From contig OY540812.1 in the NCBI GenBank assembly GCA_961205875.1, forward strand, positions 13,640,001 to 13,704,000: 64,000 nt of DNA, in the 5' to 3' direction. The notes beneath the pieces are model-generated. The model did not search any database. It saw nothing but the letters and a program-made list of their open reading frames with translations, and had not been told where the DNA came from. The position numbers and the translations under genes are program-made. The stretch is from Sialis fuliginosa. Taxonomy: Eukaryota; Arthropoda; Insecta; Megaloptera; Sialidae. Position 1 is the stretch's first letter. Every line of letters starts with the position of its first letter. Shown here in pieces: positions 49,700-60,500 of this stretch.

Positions 49700-51320
49700 A
49701 ACAATTCAACAATCTAATATTGATCTATAGTCTATAGAAGTGAAACATTGGCCCAATATTAAGCTATAGAGTAGGTTAAATGTTCAATTATTTTACATAG
49801 CCAATAAATAATCGAAACTTAAATTTAAACCTTCTTACAATTATTATAGGTACCTGTAGCAATTGAAATCATTATTGATATATATAAGTATTATTATGTT
49901 TGTACAGTATTGATAATAACAATTTTGTATTACATACAAAGTAGGTTTACCTACTGAACTTAAAAACACAGATGACCTCTTTTTCACAAAAGAAAACTAT
50001 ATTAACTTAAGCTTATCAACGTTTTTACGACTACTAGAAAATTTTTTTACGTGATCTATCAGAAACATTACGTGATCCCTCCCCCTTCTAGAGAGGTCGC
50101 GACCCACAAAATACGGAATTTAGATTTTATTTTTTTTAACTCAAAATATTATAAGCATTGTAATTATTAATAGTAAAAATGTTGAAAATATGTTTACAGA
50201 GGATATTCTTTTTAGAAAAATCACACGTACGCTCATATATACCTAATCTTAATATATATAACAATTTAGTGAAACCGGGGATACAGGGGGTAATTCTACT
50301 AATGCTTTCAAATTTTAATTATTAATATTTTTTTGTAAACAATGAAAAGTACACCAGTAAATAAATTTTTTGAAAAAACAAACAATAATTTCTCATATCG
50401 AACTGCATAAAACTCTATTTATAGTGCAGTCATATTACCGAAATTTTTTGTATTGTTGAAAAAACGACCATTTTTACGGTTTTTCGTGTACGATTTTTTT
50501 TAAATATTTCCAATTCTGGTGACCGGATTGCGAAAATAAAAAAATGATTTTAAAATTCATGTTATGAATTACCCTATAAAATTAAAATTTTTTAAATCTT
50601 ATAATTTTATTACAGAACCTATTTACAACGACCAATAAAATCGATTTTAATAAAAATTTGGGAAAAGATATTCCTTATAATAATAAATATGTAAGTGTGA
50701 CAAGTTCCAAATCAAAACGGCTAAAAAAGACATTTAAAAATAAAAATTGACTTGTTGATATCTTGTGAGCAACAAAGGGACATTTTTTTTGTAAATTTTT
50801 TATGTACTATGCGATGACGTTAAAGATAATTCTAAATTTTCTCCGTGTTGAATCAAAATGAGTTTAACTCAAAACTTTTTAAATCTGAATTCGTAAAAAA
50901 TACCTTCCTTTTTCGGGGCTCCCCTAAGCTCGGGGGCCTCGGGGCACAGCCCCGGCTGTCCCGATGGAAGTTACGGCCCTGAGCGTACAGAAGAAAATAT
51001 ATAACAATCAAATTTTATAAGATCACTCCATGTAGTTTAATCTACAGACGCTTATGAATATATCTCTCTTCATCTAACAACTGTGTATGAAAAATAATTA
51101 TGTAAAAAGGTATACGCGAGTTGACACGCGCTAAAACGTCAAGTACCAAACAAAGATAGAGACATACAATATCCATCACCGTATATAACCCTATCTCTAT
51201 CGGGCAGGGACTACGCCCGAGGCGAGTCGCGTGACCACGGCTCCAATGCAGTAAAAATAGATCAAGAATCTGCGTTTCGGTCGTGGGAAAAACAGCGGGG
51301 GTGATCGGTATCATCCCGTC
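49700..51320. other. Non-coding stretch with a transposon end
   Basis: 50910-50981 (GGGGCTCCCCTAAGCTCGGG ... TTACGGCCCTG) is a GC-rich, hairpin-prone terminus of the hAT kind (CAGGGCCGTAA when read on the - strand). No partner end was found. The rest is AT-rich. Confidence 0.4.
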
Positions 51321-51330
51321 ACATCTCAGA

Positions 51331-51384
51331 TACAGTGGTTAGCGTAACTGTACCGAACGTCGTGGGTTCGATTCGATCTGCCAT
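51331..51384 (+). repeat. tRNA-derived SINE head or tRNA relic
   Basis: A-box-like GTGGTTAGCGTAACT and B-box GGGTTCGATTC are spaced as in tRNA-related SINEs (TCGTGGGTTCGATTCGATCT). No complete cloverleaf with a pairing acceptor stem can be drawn, so it is not an intact tRNA gene. Confidence 0.45.
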
Positions 51385-51752
51385 TTGCTTATGAATTTCA
51401 ATATCTGAATAATTATGCGTAGTCATACTTGCTTGTTTTGAATGTTAATATTGTTTAGTGTTTGTAAGTTTACTTTTTGTTTTGATCTATTTATTTATAA
51501 CCACCCGGATTTAATTTAAAATAGAGCACAGAAAGCATGCGTCTATAGTGACAGTGCTTTTGTAAAAATAAAAACGTTTACAATAACTGTAAAAGGATGT
51601 CACTGGCAGTGGTGAATCCAGTGAAGTATAAAGAGGGGGACAACAATAGACATAATATTGATAAATAATTATTGTAAGCCACTTCGAATTTTCGTAGATT
51701 ATATATGACCATTAACTTTAGAAGTACAAAAATCCAGAGTTATTAATAGTAA

Positions 51753-52084
51753 TGCCAGGTATTATAAACGAGCTAACAAAATTTCCTAGCTAGCAAGCAC
51801 TTTTAAATGAAGTTTCCAACCTATCTGACAGTTCTCCTTAAGTTTCATGAATTGTTTAACAATTTTCGCACACGTGTGGTATGTAAGCACCAACGGTATT
51901 AAAACAGTGGCGATATTATGAAAATTATTTTGTATGGTCAGAATCGTCAACTGTGTTACAATAAGTTGAGGTATCACTGCTCTAAATTCCATAGTTAATC
52001 CATAGATATTATCACAGAATTAATACCCCATTTGAAAGTGCTTGCTAGCTAGCAAATTTGCTAGCTCCCTTATAATACCGGACT
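51753..52084. mobile_element. PIF/Harbinger-like MITE copy 1, 332 bp
   Basis: The left end TGCCAGGTATTATAAACGAG is a slightly mutated form of TGTCCGGTATTATAAAAGA seen in copy 3; the right end is TATAATACCGGACT. The trinucleotide TAA flanks both sides (51750-51752 and 52085-52087), as for PIF/Harbinger. Long inner repeats around GCTAGCAAGCACTTT make arms of about 55 bp. Confidence 0.8.
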
Positions 52085-52089
52085 TAAAA

Positions 52090-53529
52090 ATGGGAATATT
52101 ATTGTTTCACTGACAACATTTAGACATTAATTGTAATAAGAAAAAAGTATAAATTAAAAAAAAAATAGAAAAAGAAAAGAAAGTGAAAGTAACGTGAAAC
52201 CAGCCCTTGAAAATAAGAGTTGAAAAATATAATCGAAAATAATTGAGCAGATAAAAATAAAGTAGACAATTATTAAAAAATGTATGCATTTGCAAGCAAC
52301 TTTTAAGAAAATGAGACAGAAATAATTTTTGGCACACCATAACAAATAAATAAATCTCATCACTGAAATTTAAAATAACAAATCTTACACCCAAAAAGCC
52401 AAATAATATCACATCTGCCAACCAGCTTTCAACAAACATTTTATTTTACCGGAGACTTCTGAGCCAGCGGTTTTTAATAAGTTTTATTTAACAGATCACA
52501 TTAAAACTTATGTTCGTATTGGAATTTCTGTATATTACAAAAAAACTTTTAATATTTTTTATTATAAAATACTATTAATGAGTTTAAAAAATAATTATTA
52601 TTATAAAAATTATATAATTTTACAGTCTTTACATGACTATATACATAAAATACATTTAACTATATAAATACAAACATGTATTATATAATAACACGTATAA
52701 TTCCTTGTAAATAATTTACACATTCCTATATAAAGAAATTAGAAACCACTGCTGCAAAGGTTACAGTTAGGCTGGGGTCAAAGCATATAGGGGATTCAAC
52801 ATCTGCAGTTTAACTATCTCCCACATCGTATCAGATTCTAGTTATACCAAAAAACGGTCCCCAGGTCTGGGACTTGTGTAACAATGATGCGTTCTCACAG
52901 GCCCGCTACTTACCCAGATCTAGACTAAACTTCCGGTGCGAATGTACACAACACAGGTACGTATTTTAATCATTCCTATATCTCATGTACCTACATATTA
53001 CCTATGTAAGCATTTATGTAATATTAATTTATCAAATTCCTATCAGCATCATCCGCATGTCTAACAAAAGACTTTAAGACGATCGGTAAGATTAAAATAT
53101 TATTAAAAAACGATATTTATTACAATTTTATACGATAGATAAAAAACTTCTCTTTTTAGTACTTTGGAACTACATATTATGTATATAAACTTTGAAATAG
53201 TCTTAAAATGTTTGTTTTATTATATAAAAATTCAAATCATTTTGATACCTAAGTTGTTCAGTATAGGTATAATTACAACCTTGTAAATAAAAACATCCAA
53301 AAAGAAACCGAAGCGTCATTAATTCGTTGTTTTAACTGATTAAAAATCAATCCCTATTGTTAATAAATAATTTTTAGTATAACGCCAATGTCTTAAATTC
53401 ATTCCAAACACACATCGAGTAGATTAAAGTTTAAATGATTGGGAAGTAACGTTGTTGATTTTGTAAATTAAAAAATCAATTTTAACATGAACGTCGACCT
53501 AGTTAATTATAATATCCTACTTGCTCTTT
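52090..53529. other. Non-coding stretch
   Basis: The open - strand frames near 52.1-52.4 kb are low-complexity Phe/Leu/Ile translations of A-rich DNA. 52750-52960 is GC-balanced with no recognised content. Confidence 0.4.
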
Positions 53530-53537
53530 ATATAGGT

Positions 53538-53690
53538 CAGTGGGGCACCCAAGGGAGGGTTACGTGTTGACTCTCTCCCAGAATTTGTCAATATACATTA
53601 TTTAATGTAACAATTGTGATACATAAGAAATAAAAAGTACGTATAAAAAAAATTACCCACCCCCGGATATTTTTTCTGGATGCGCCACTG
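53538..53690. mobile_element. hAT MITE, 153 bp
   Basis: Ends CAGTGGGGCACCCA and CTGGATGCGCCACTG are imperfect inverted repeats. The octamer ATATAGGT is duplicated exactly at 53530-53537 and 53691-53698. Confidence 0.85.
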
Positions 53691-53698
53691 ATATAGGT

Positions 53699-54667
53699 AC
53701 TGATATTTTTAATGAACTTTACCTATATTAAACTAAAACTAAATAATATAACGAACATTTTAAGATAAATTTATGTGATTATACATAGTTTCTATATAGT
53801 ACTATGTCGCCAAACATTATTTATAGAACATTGTGTTCTCTAACATAAAATAATATTACTTAAAAAACTATTATAATTCATCAAAATTTAAACATCATAT
53901 AAATGTTAGTCAAACTAATTTCCTCTATTTATTTAAAATTGTAAATACCTATGTATAAATATGGCTATATATTACTTCCGTGTAATAATAATAATAATAT
54001 AACTATCAATTATTTTATATTGCTATTGCATTTAGATATATTAATTAAATATTAAAGAAAATATTCTTTTTAACCTCATCTTCCTCATTTCATTTATAAT
54101 TTATAAAGATTGCTACTTCACGTATGTATAATGAACGTTTGCACTAATTAAATAATACATTAAATGTATATTTTTCAGTTTTAGAGCTTACTGAATAATA
54201 ACTAATAAAAAAGCTCAAATGCAAAAAAAGATTATAAATAATCGTTTAACTGAAGTCGGTCCTGAATGTATTCCCCATATAAACATATTGTGTATAACGT
54301 ATGCAATATTTATGCATATTTTGACAGTTATTGTTATTAACCTAATTGTCGTGTGACTCTATTCATATAAATACAGTTTCATGCTCAAATAACGTTAAAT
54401 AAATTACTCCAATCTAGTGTATATAAGGTTATTGGATCATATGGTATTATATTGAAGAAGAAGATTTATGCCATATGGCTCATTAAAATATATATAAAAA
54501 GAATGAATGCTACTCTGAAATTTGAATACAGTGATTATAATAACCGTTTATATAGGTATTACAATTGAGTAGCGTTACCTCACAAAAAACGAAAACCACA
54601 CCACTGATTTAAATCATATTAATTTGAAGTAATTATTCAATTAAATGTTTATTGTTAAAATACTTAC
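53699..54667. other. AT-rich intron sequence
   Basis: Nothing recognised before the exon at 54668. Confidence 0.4.
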
Positions 54668-54748
54668 CTCATTTTTTCGCGTTTTTTTCTGGCAATTTTT
54701 TTGACTCAATTGAAAAATCATGCGATCCTTTGCCTTCAGCTCTTTCAG
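54668..54748 (-). CDS. Internal exon, coiled-coil protein continued
   Basis: Bounded on the - strand by the acceptor ATTTTAG|CTG and the strong donor GAG|GTAAGTA. It is 81 bp, 27 codons, phase 0 at both ends. The peptide begins LKELKAKDRMIFQLSQKN and ends in a Lys/Arg-rich run before Asn-Glu. It follows exon 55858-55971 across a 1109-bp intron and continues the same charged helical pattern. The matching phases and strand make joining the two secure. The next downstream exon I can find is 46.7 kb away at 7926-7997; others may lie between and be too short to see. Confidence 0.75.
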
Positions 54749-55857
54749 CTAAAATTAAATACATTCATATTAAATTGTATATTCATACATATAATCAAAA
54801 TTAATAAGAGCTATTTAGTGTGGACGAAAATTTAAACATTTTCAAAAAGTATTTTTAAAGGTCTTAATTAAATCGAAGTTAAATATTCTTACGTTAATAT
54901 AATAATATCTTAATATCTAACTTATCGTCCTAACTACAAAAAACATGGTCCAGCCAAAAATATAGGAATTAAGAAAGTAAAGAAGAAAATGTGGCTGGAA
55001 CTTTTACCTTACTATCATGAATTTAATCTGTTATGCCGTGTTTCGACCAAAGAAAACAAAACAGCAACACGGTGTTTGAAAACACATCGTATTTAAAAAT
55101 GCAAAGAGTTTATTGCATTTTTGTCAAAAAGACACGATGTTGCTATTTTGTTTTTTCAGTCTAAACACGGCATTATGTATTCTTATGGTGATCAATGTAT
55201 GAAATTTTATATACCATTTGATAAATTTAGATATGCGCTACACAAATATAAGATTGAGTCGGGCTACATAAATCATTTACTACTACACACATTTACTATT
55301 TAATAAATTATTGCTTCCATCTATGTTCCTACATAAATTTCACTAAATGGCTTCTTTTAAGACATACAGTATCTTCTGAAATAATGGAAATAATTTCACT
55401 CAATTTAAAAAGATTTCTCAGAAACATTTCTCTCTTCCATAAATTGATGGATAACTGTATTTTATCAGCCACAAAAGATCTTTCGTGCGTTTTGTAAGGA
55501 ATTTGAAATATCCAAAAGTGGTTATGACAAATAATATACGTTATACTTATAAACAACAAAAGCTATAAGTGTGAAGATCATAAAACCATCAGCATCTTCT
55601 TGATAACAGACGAAGTTAAGTGCCTAGGTACTGAGTACTGACCGTCTTGGAATTTTAAACGCATCGATAAAAATATTTATTGTCATAAAATTTTCTGACA
55701 ACTATTCAGTGACAGATGTGGTTACAGTTAAAAAAATGTGTATCGAAATCAAAAATAAAATGAAAATCACCCTGATAAAAAATAAACTGGTGTTTTTCTT
55801 TTTGTGATATTAAGTAAATGTCGATCAATTTTTAATATTTTTTAAATTAAATATTAC
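54749..55857 (-). other. Intron of the coiled-coil gene
   Basis: A 1109-bp GT-AG intron between two phase-0 exons. Open frames inside it on both strands lack coding character. Confidence 0.6.
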
Positions 55858-55971
55858 CAATGGTTCAATATCTTTCTGTGATTGGCGCTTCAATCGTTTG
55901 AGCTCCCTTTCATGACCTTCATGCTGGACCCTTAGTTCTTGTCCTCTGCGTTTCTCAGCCTCCTTCAGAAT
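55858..55971 (-). CDS. Internal exon, coiled-coil protein (unidentified)
   Basis: On the - strand an acceptor (TTTATTTTTAG|ATT) and a donor (CCATTG|GTAATAT) enclose 114 bp, exactly 38 codons in phase 0. The peptide starts ILKEAEKRRGQ and ends RLKRQSQKDIEPL. It is about half charged, rich in Lys, Arg, Glu and Gln, has hydrophobic residues at heptad-like spacing, and has no Gly/Pro breaks until its end, as in coiled coils. Coding-type composition stands out from the AT-rich surroundings. It reads straight into the next exon (54668-54748) without a stop. At least one upstream exon must exist because there is no start here; I see none between 55972 and 64000. I do not recognise the protein. Cytoskeletal scaffolds and kinases with long coiled coils are possible families. 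Confidence 0.75.
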
Positions 55972-56649
55972 CTAAAAATAAAGATAAAATCAAGTGTTAG
56001 TAGTATATATAATACAAAAAATAAAAAATTAAATTAATTAAAATAACATTTAGCTAGTTGAGTTTAATTTTATCGAACATTTTAAAACAAATATTTGAAT
56101 TTGTCCATAATTTGATTATCAAGTTTATATTGTATATTTTACACTCCTGAAATTTATAAATATTTTATAAAGACAAGAATTAAATCATACGAAATTGAAT
56201 AAAAGTCCTTAAATTAAGTAAATAACGTTGTAGTGGCATGCCGAATTGTTAATAGGTCGAGCAATTATCACGGACAATGCACCTCCCCAACATTACATGC
56301 GCCCCTTATTTATTATTCATGTTATAACAAACTGAGATTTTAATTACCAAATCGAAAAACTGTGTACGTTAGTACGTTGTACCTTAGACTATAAAATGCA
56401 TTAAGAAATAATAGAAATTATAAATAAGTAACTCCTTTTGATGCTTTTTTCATATTACTGACATACGAATAGACAATATTTTAGTTGCTCAGGAGTCAAA
56501 AATGACTACATCCTCTTATAAATCAATTTTTGTAAATTAACTTTATATAGGAGATACAAAAAACATTTTATTTGTTTATTGGTAAGTAGTATCGAATAAT
56601 TCTCTTTTGTACTTCACTTATAAATAATTTGGTCGACCAAAATTAAACT

Positions 56650-56905
56650 ACACGCTTTCTGTGAGGCGTCAAATTGTTATGAATTTGGTCTGAATAATGT
56701 TACTGCTACAACAATCACCACTTCTTTTAGGTCGCTGATGTCTACTTAGGGCACATGCGTTGACATTCATAAATTATCATACTGTCCTCCGTTGCACTTT
56801 TAGAAGAGCCCTGAAGATGTCCACTGCAATGTGTGACGAAACGTTGGCCGATAACACGACACGCTTACACCCAGAAGCCAAGATCTTGTATCATACTGTC
56901 ATCAG
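56650..56905 (+). mobile_element. Penelope-like element fragment with hammerhead-like motif
   Basis: GAAGAGCCCTGAAGATGTCC through GACGAAACGTTGGCCG is a wording found at the ends of Penelope-type retroelements. A second, diverged copy lies at 19794-19937 on the opposite strand, sharing ACCC-GAA-CCAAGAT further on. No reverse transcriptase or GIY-YIG frame is present. Confidence 0.5.
56811..56841 (+). ncRNA. Hammerhead-ribozyme-like core
   Basis: CTGAAGA (56811-56817) fits the CUGANGA box and GAAA (56838-56841) the second box. Between them GTC-CAC (56819-56824) pairs with GTG-T-GAC (56831-56837) as helix II, with one bulged U, plus an extra U after the first box. A two-pair helix III (CG/CG) followed by ATA could supply the cleavage triplet. 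Helix I is not convincing, so activity is doubtful. Confidence 0.35.
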
Positions 56906-57276
56906 TAACTACTATTTAAATTTAATACAGCGATGAGTTTGATTTTAATCTGTACCAAATGGATAATTAATACATTTGACTAAATAAATAATTTTATGTA
57001 TTGAAAATAGTTAAAATTATTTAATAGAACGCCGGTTTATACTAAAAAGACTAAAATTTAATGAAAGATATTATTATTATATATATTACCTATTTTATTT
57101 ATATCAAAATAATTGTTATATATTCTATGAACATGTAGTTTATATACTTACATAAATAGTCAAAAGTTAGTGTCATGTTTAACATGTTCTATATATGTAC
57201 ATAAATACAATATCTATTCATATCACCACCATCGCATTATTCATTTTTACTAAAATATATAACACTTTTCATTACA

Positions 57277-57554
57277 ATGAAACGGTTGATATTATTAATT
57301 CTCTTCATTTTAACACCAAAAATAAGCAAGACATCGATAACTATTATTAATTCTGAAAAATATTTATTAGAAATAAGTCAATATATGAGAAAAATATTTG
57401 AACAAAACTTTGTAAATGACTTTAATTATGTAACAGTGATGTATGTCAATTTAAATAAAACGTTTTATGAAGATGTCTCATATCTTCTTCCGACGCTACC
57501 AAGTTTGCAAATGAGTAAAGTGATACGACGAGAATTTCAAATATCAAATATCAG
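57277..57554 (+). CDS. IR exon 1 (signal peptide and N-terminal region)
   Basis: Encodes residues 1-92. It opens with MKRLILLILFIL, a hydrophobic secretion signal. The donor is CAG|GTAACA, and two bases (AG) of an Arg codon are left over for exon 2. A weak TATA-like stretch (aatatataa) lies about 20 bp before the ATG. No promoter could be fixed. Confidence 0.85.
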
Positions 57555-60500
57555 GTAACAATTAAATATAGTTTTATTGTAAATAAATGTTTTTATATTA
57601 TAATTGTATTCATTCTTTTTTAATTCTAGATATAAAGCAAGTATTGGGGTTTTTCTTCTGGAAGAACCAAAGTATTTGGAATCAAATTTATTACTTGCAG
57701 TTAAATTGTACAGTTGGACTCCAAGTGCTTTTTGGTTTTTCATAATTACCAGTCCTGAGCTTAATGATATAACTTGGTTAAAAGAGTTTGCCGATATATT
57801 ATGGCATTATGATTTACTCAATGCTGTTGTTATTTTTTACCTTAATAATACCGTGCAAGCATTTACGTTTGATCCTTTTTTGAATGAGAATCATATTATA
57901 AATATAACAGGTATTACTATCGAAGTATAAGGAAGCATGCTATAAACTCAAGATTTCGCTGAATTTTATTTTTGTCAGTATTTAATAAGTAAAATATATT
58001 TTAAAGGAAGTAAATCAAATTGCTCAGCATTTATTTTATTTAACAATGTATTTTTTGTTGCTGTTTTTACTTATGTTTATAAAAACATAGCTTTTCTCGA
58101 TAGTATATTTGCGTAGTTCGTCATTTTGAAGTTATTGTTATTATATTTAATAATAAAATTTTCTATCATATTAATTTTTATCTATATAATATACGATATT
58201 TACTTTTCTTTTCCATCAAATTTAATATGAATTTCTAATAATATAATAATTTCCTTAAAAATACATTTTCTTTACTACTTATATACCATATGGTACTTTT
58301 ATTGATCTTCTTAATTTACTTTTTTCAATTAGAAAATAACTTAACTAAACAATTTCTATTAACGATAATAGTATATGTATTTTATGTATTATATAAAATC
58401 TTCTTCTTACAGTTAGTACATTTTCTAAAAATTACCCAATAAGTAATTAAGTATAAATTTTAAAAACATTTGCTCCAAAACAATTACCGTTATTTTTAAT
58501 TTGCTAATGAATATTATTTTCAATTCATTAATAATACAATAAAATCCTATTACAATATTATATCCTAAAACTATTTATCATCCAAAAATACTTACAGTGG
58601 ATGATTATATGTATTATTTTATTAGAACTAACTTTGATATTTTGCAATTTTCGGAATGAATTTCAAATAAAACAACAAAAATACATGTTATAGTAGAACA
58701 GCATTATTATCCGGCGTTCGAGGCTACCAATCATTAATATTTTTTTTTTTTTTTTCCCCAGTCCAAGTTTTTCCCCTCACGTGCATAGAATACATACGAA
58801 TAATATATACATATGTGCGTTTATATGTGCAGAATACAAATAAAAATGTGAAAAACTTCATGATACGGGACACTAGTACGCGAAGCTTGACTCCCATTTG
58901 AAATTAAAAAAAAAATATCTATTTTCAGGTTCAACTAATCGTACCACTCTCTTCCCAAAAAAACTCAATCAGTTATATGGTTATAAAATCCCCGTAAGTT
59001 TATTTTCGTTTCCTCCGCTGGTGATAGAAAAACATAATCCGAACACCGGCATATCCGAATGGTTCGGAACCGACCCAAGCCTCTGGAACGCTATAGCAAC
59101 CACCATAAACGCATCGCTCTATGTTGTTGGTCCTGACAAAGGCACAATGCTAGAAGGAGCTCTTGAAGATGTGCGTACAAGAAAATCTGAGGTTGCGATA
59201 AACTCTCAGATCGTATTTCAAACAGATGATGTTGACTTTAGCTACCCGCACGGTAAAATGGATATATGTGTTGTAGTCCCGAAAGGGAAAATCAAGCCAT
59301 ATTATCTATCGCTGTTCAGTGTATTTGATTGGATTACTTGGGTGTTAATTATTTTATCTATTCCGTTTGGCGGTGCATTTTTTCTTGGTTTACAGGTAAA
59401 CGCTTATCAATCTAATAAAATAAATTATATTTTTTTGTGAATGAGCCATTAATTACGTAAGGATGATTTTCGAAAAAAAAATGTCGACTCCCTCCCCTCT
59501 CCTCTTGTAAGGATTTATATTTGGTAACCCCCACATTTCTTTACGTAAGGTTTTTATTTTATTTATGAGAAAACAATTACAACAACCGAAATTGGTTTAA
59601 ATTAACGTACTTTAATATAATTAATTAGAAAAAAATACTTATGTAAGTAACGCTTTGGAGCCCCTAAAGGTTTGGTGGAACTACCTCCTTCCTTAAACCT
59701 TACGTAATTAACGGACACTCAGTAAAATTATATTAACATATATATTTCAGAATTCAATAATTATATTACAATATCTGTTATAAAGATTTATTAGATTGTG
59801 GATACTTTAAACCAGTGATCTTCAAACTGTGACCCTTTCTGAGGGTTCCGCGAGTCAAAATAAAAATTTGAAAAAAATATAAAGCACTCACACTAGTTGA
59901 CTAGTGTTTATTAACTAAAAAATATAAAAATACATTTAGTTAAATTCGAAAATTAACGCATTCCAAGAAGTTACTATTGTACGTAAATGTGAGTTTTTCT
60001 GTTTTTATAGCAAACCTAAAAGAATAAATACTTGTGCAGTAAACAATTCTCGTCGGGCCATCAGTATATAATATAATATTAATAAGGGTGGGAAGGGGTT
60101 TGCCTAAAAAAAATCATATAGTACTAAGGGTTCCGTAAGTCGGCAAAGTTTGAAGACCACTGCTCTAAACTAAAACTTTATAAAATGTTGAATATTAGTT
60201 TTTTTTAGCTAGGCAACTTAATATACATTTCAGTTAGTGGAGTTTACTATCTTCATATTAAATATATACAAATATATAGAACTTACTACAATATTAATGT
60301 ATATGATTTTATTTTAGCATGCTACACATCCTTTGATACCAGAAAAAGATAAACCTCGTTTTGGTAAGGCCGTAATGAAAGTCTTAGGCTTATTCTACGG
60401 AAAATACTTCTTCAATTATAAACCGTGGTCACAACGCATGTTTATGTTATGTGTCTTATGGTAAAGTATACCTACCAAACGAAAATATATTACTTTAACC

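Larger units (their letters stand above)
7998..54667 (-). other. Inferred giant intron of the minus-strand gene
   Basis: If exons 54668-54748 and 7926-7997 are neighbours, the intron is about 46.7 kb. Both flanking splice sites are strong and both exons are phase 0. Transposon remnants and several CpG-richer islands fill it. Unseen short exons, alternative first exons, or separate genes could lie inside, so this is an upper limit for one intron. Confidence 0.4.

Noticed and set aside
51331..51384. Intact tRNA gene
   Set aside because: A- and B-box words are present but no acceptor stem or anticodon arm can be paired; a SINE head is more likely.
52107..52439. 110-codon open frame on the - strand
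   Set aside because: Low-complexity Phe/Leu/Ile/Tyr translation of A-rich DNA, no splice context, no conserved motif.
57537..57743. Minus-strand open frame across IR exon 2
   Set aside because: Antisense shadow of the spliced IR gene.
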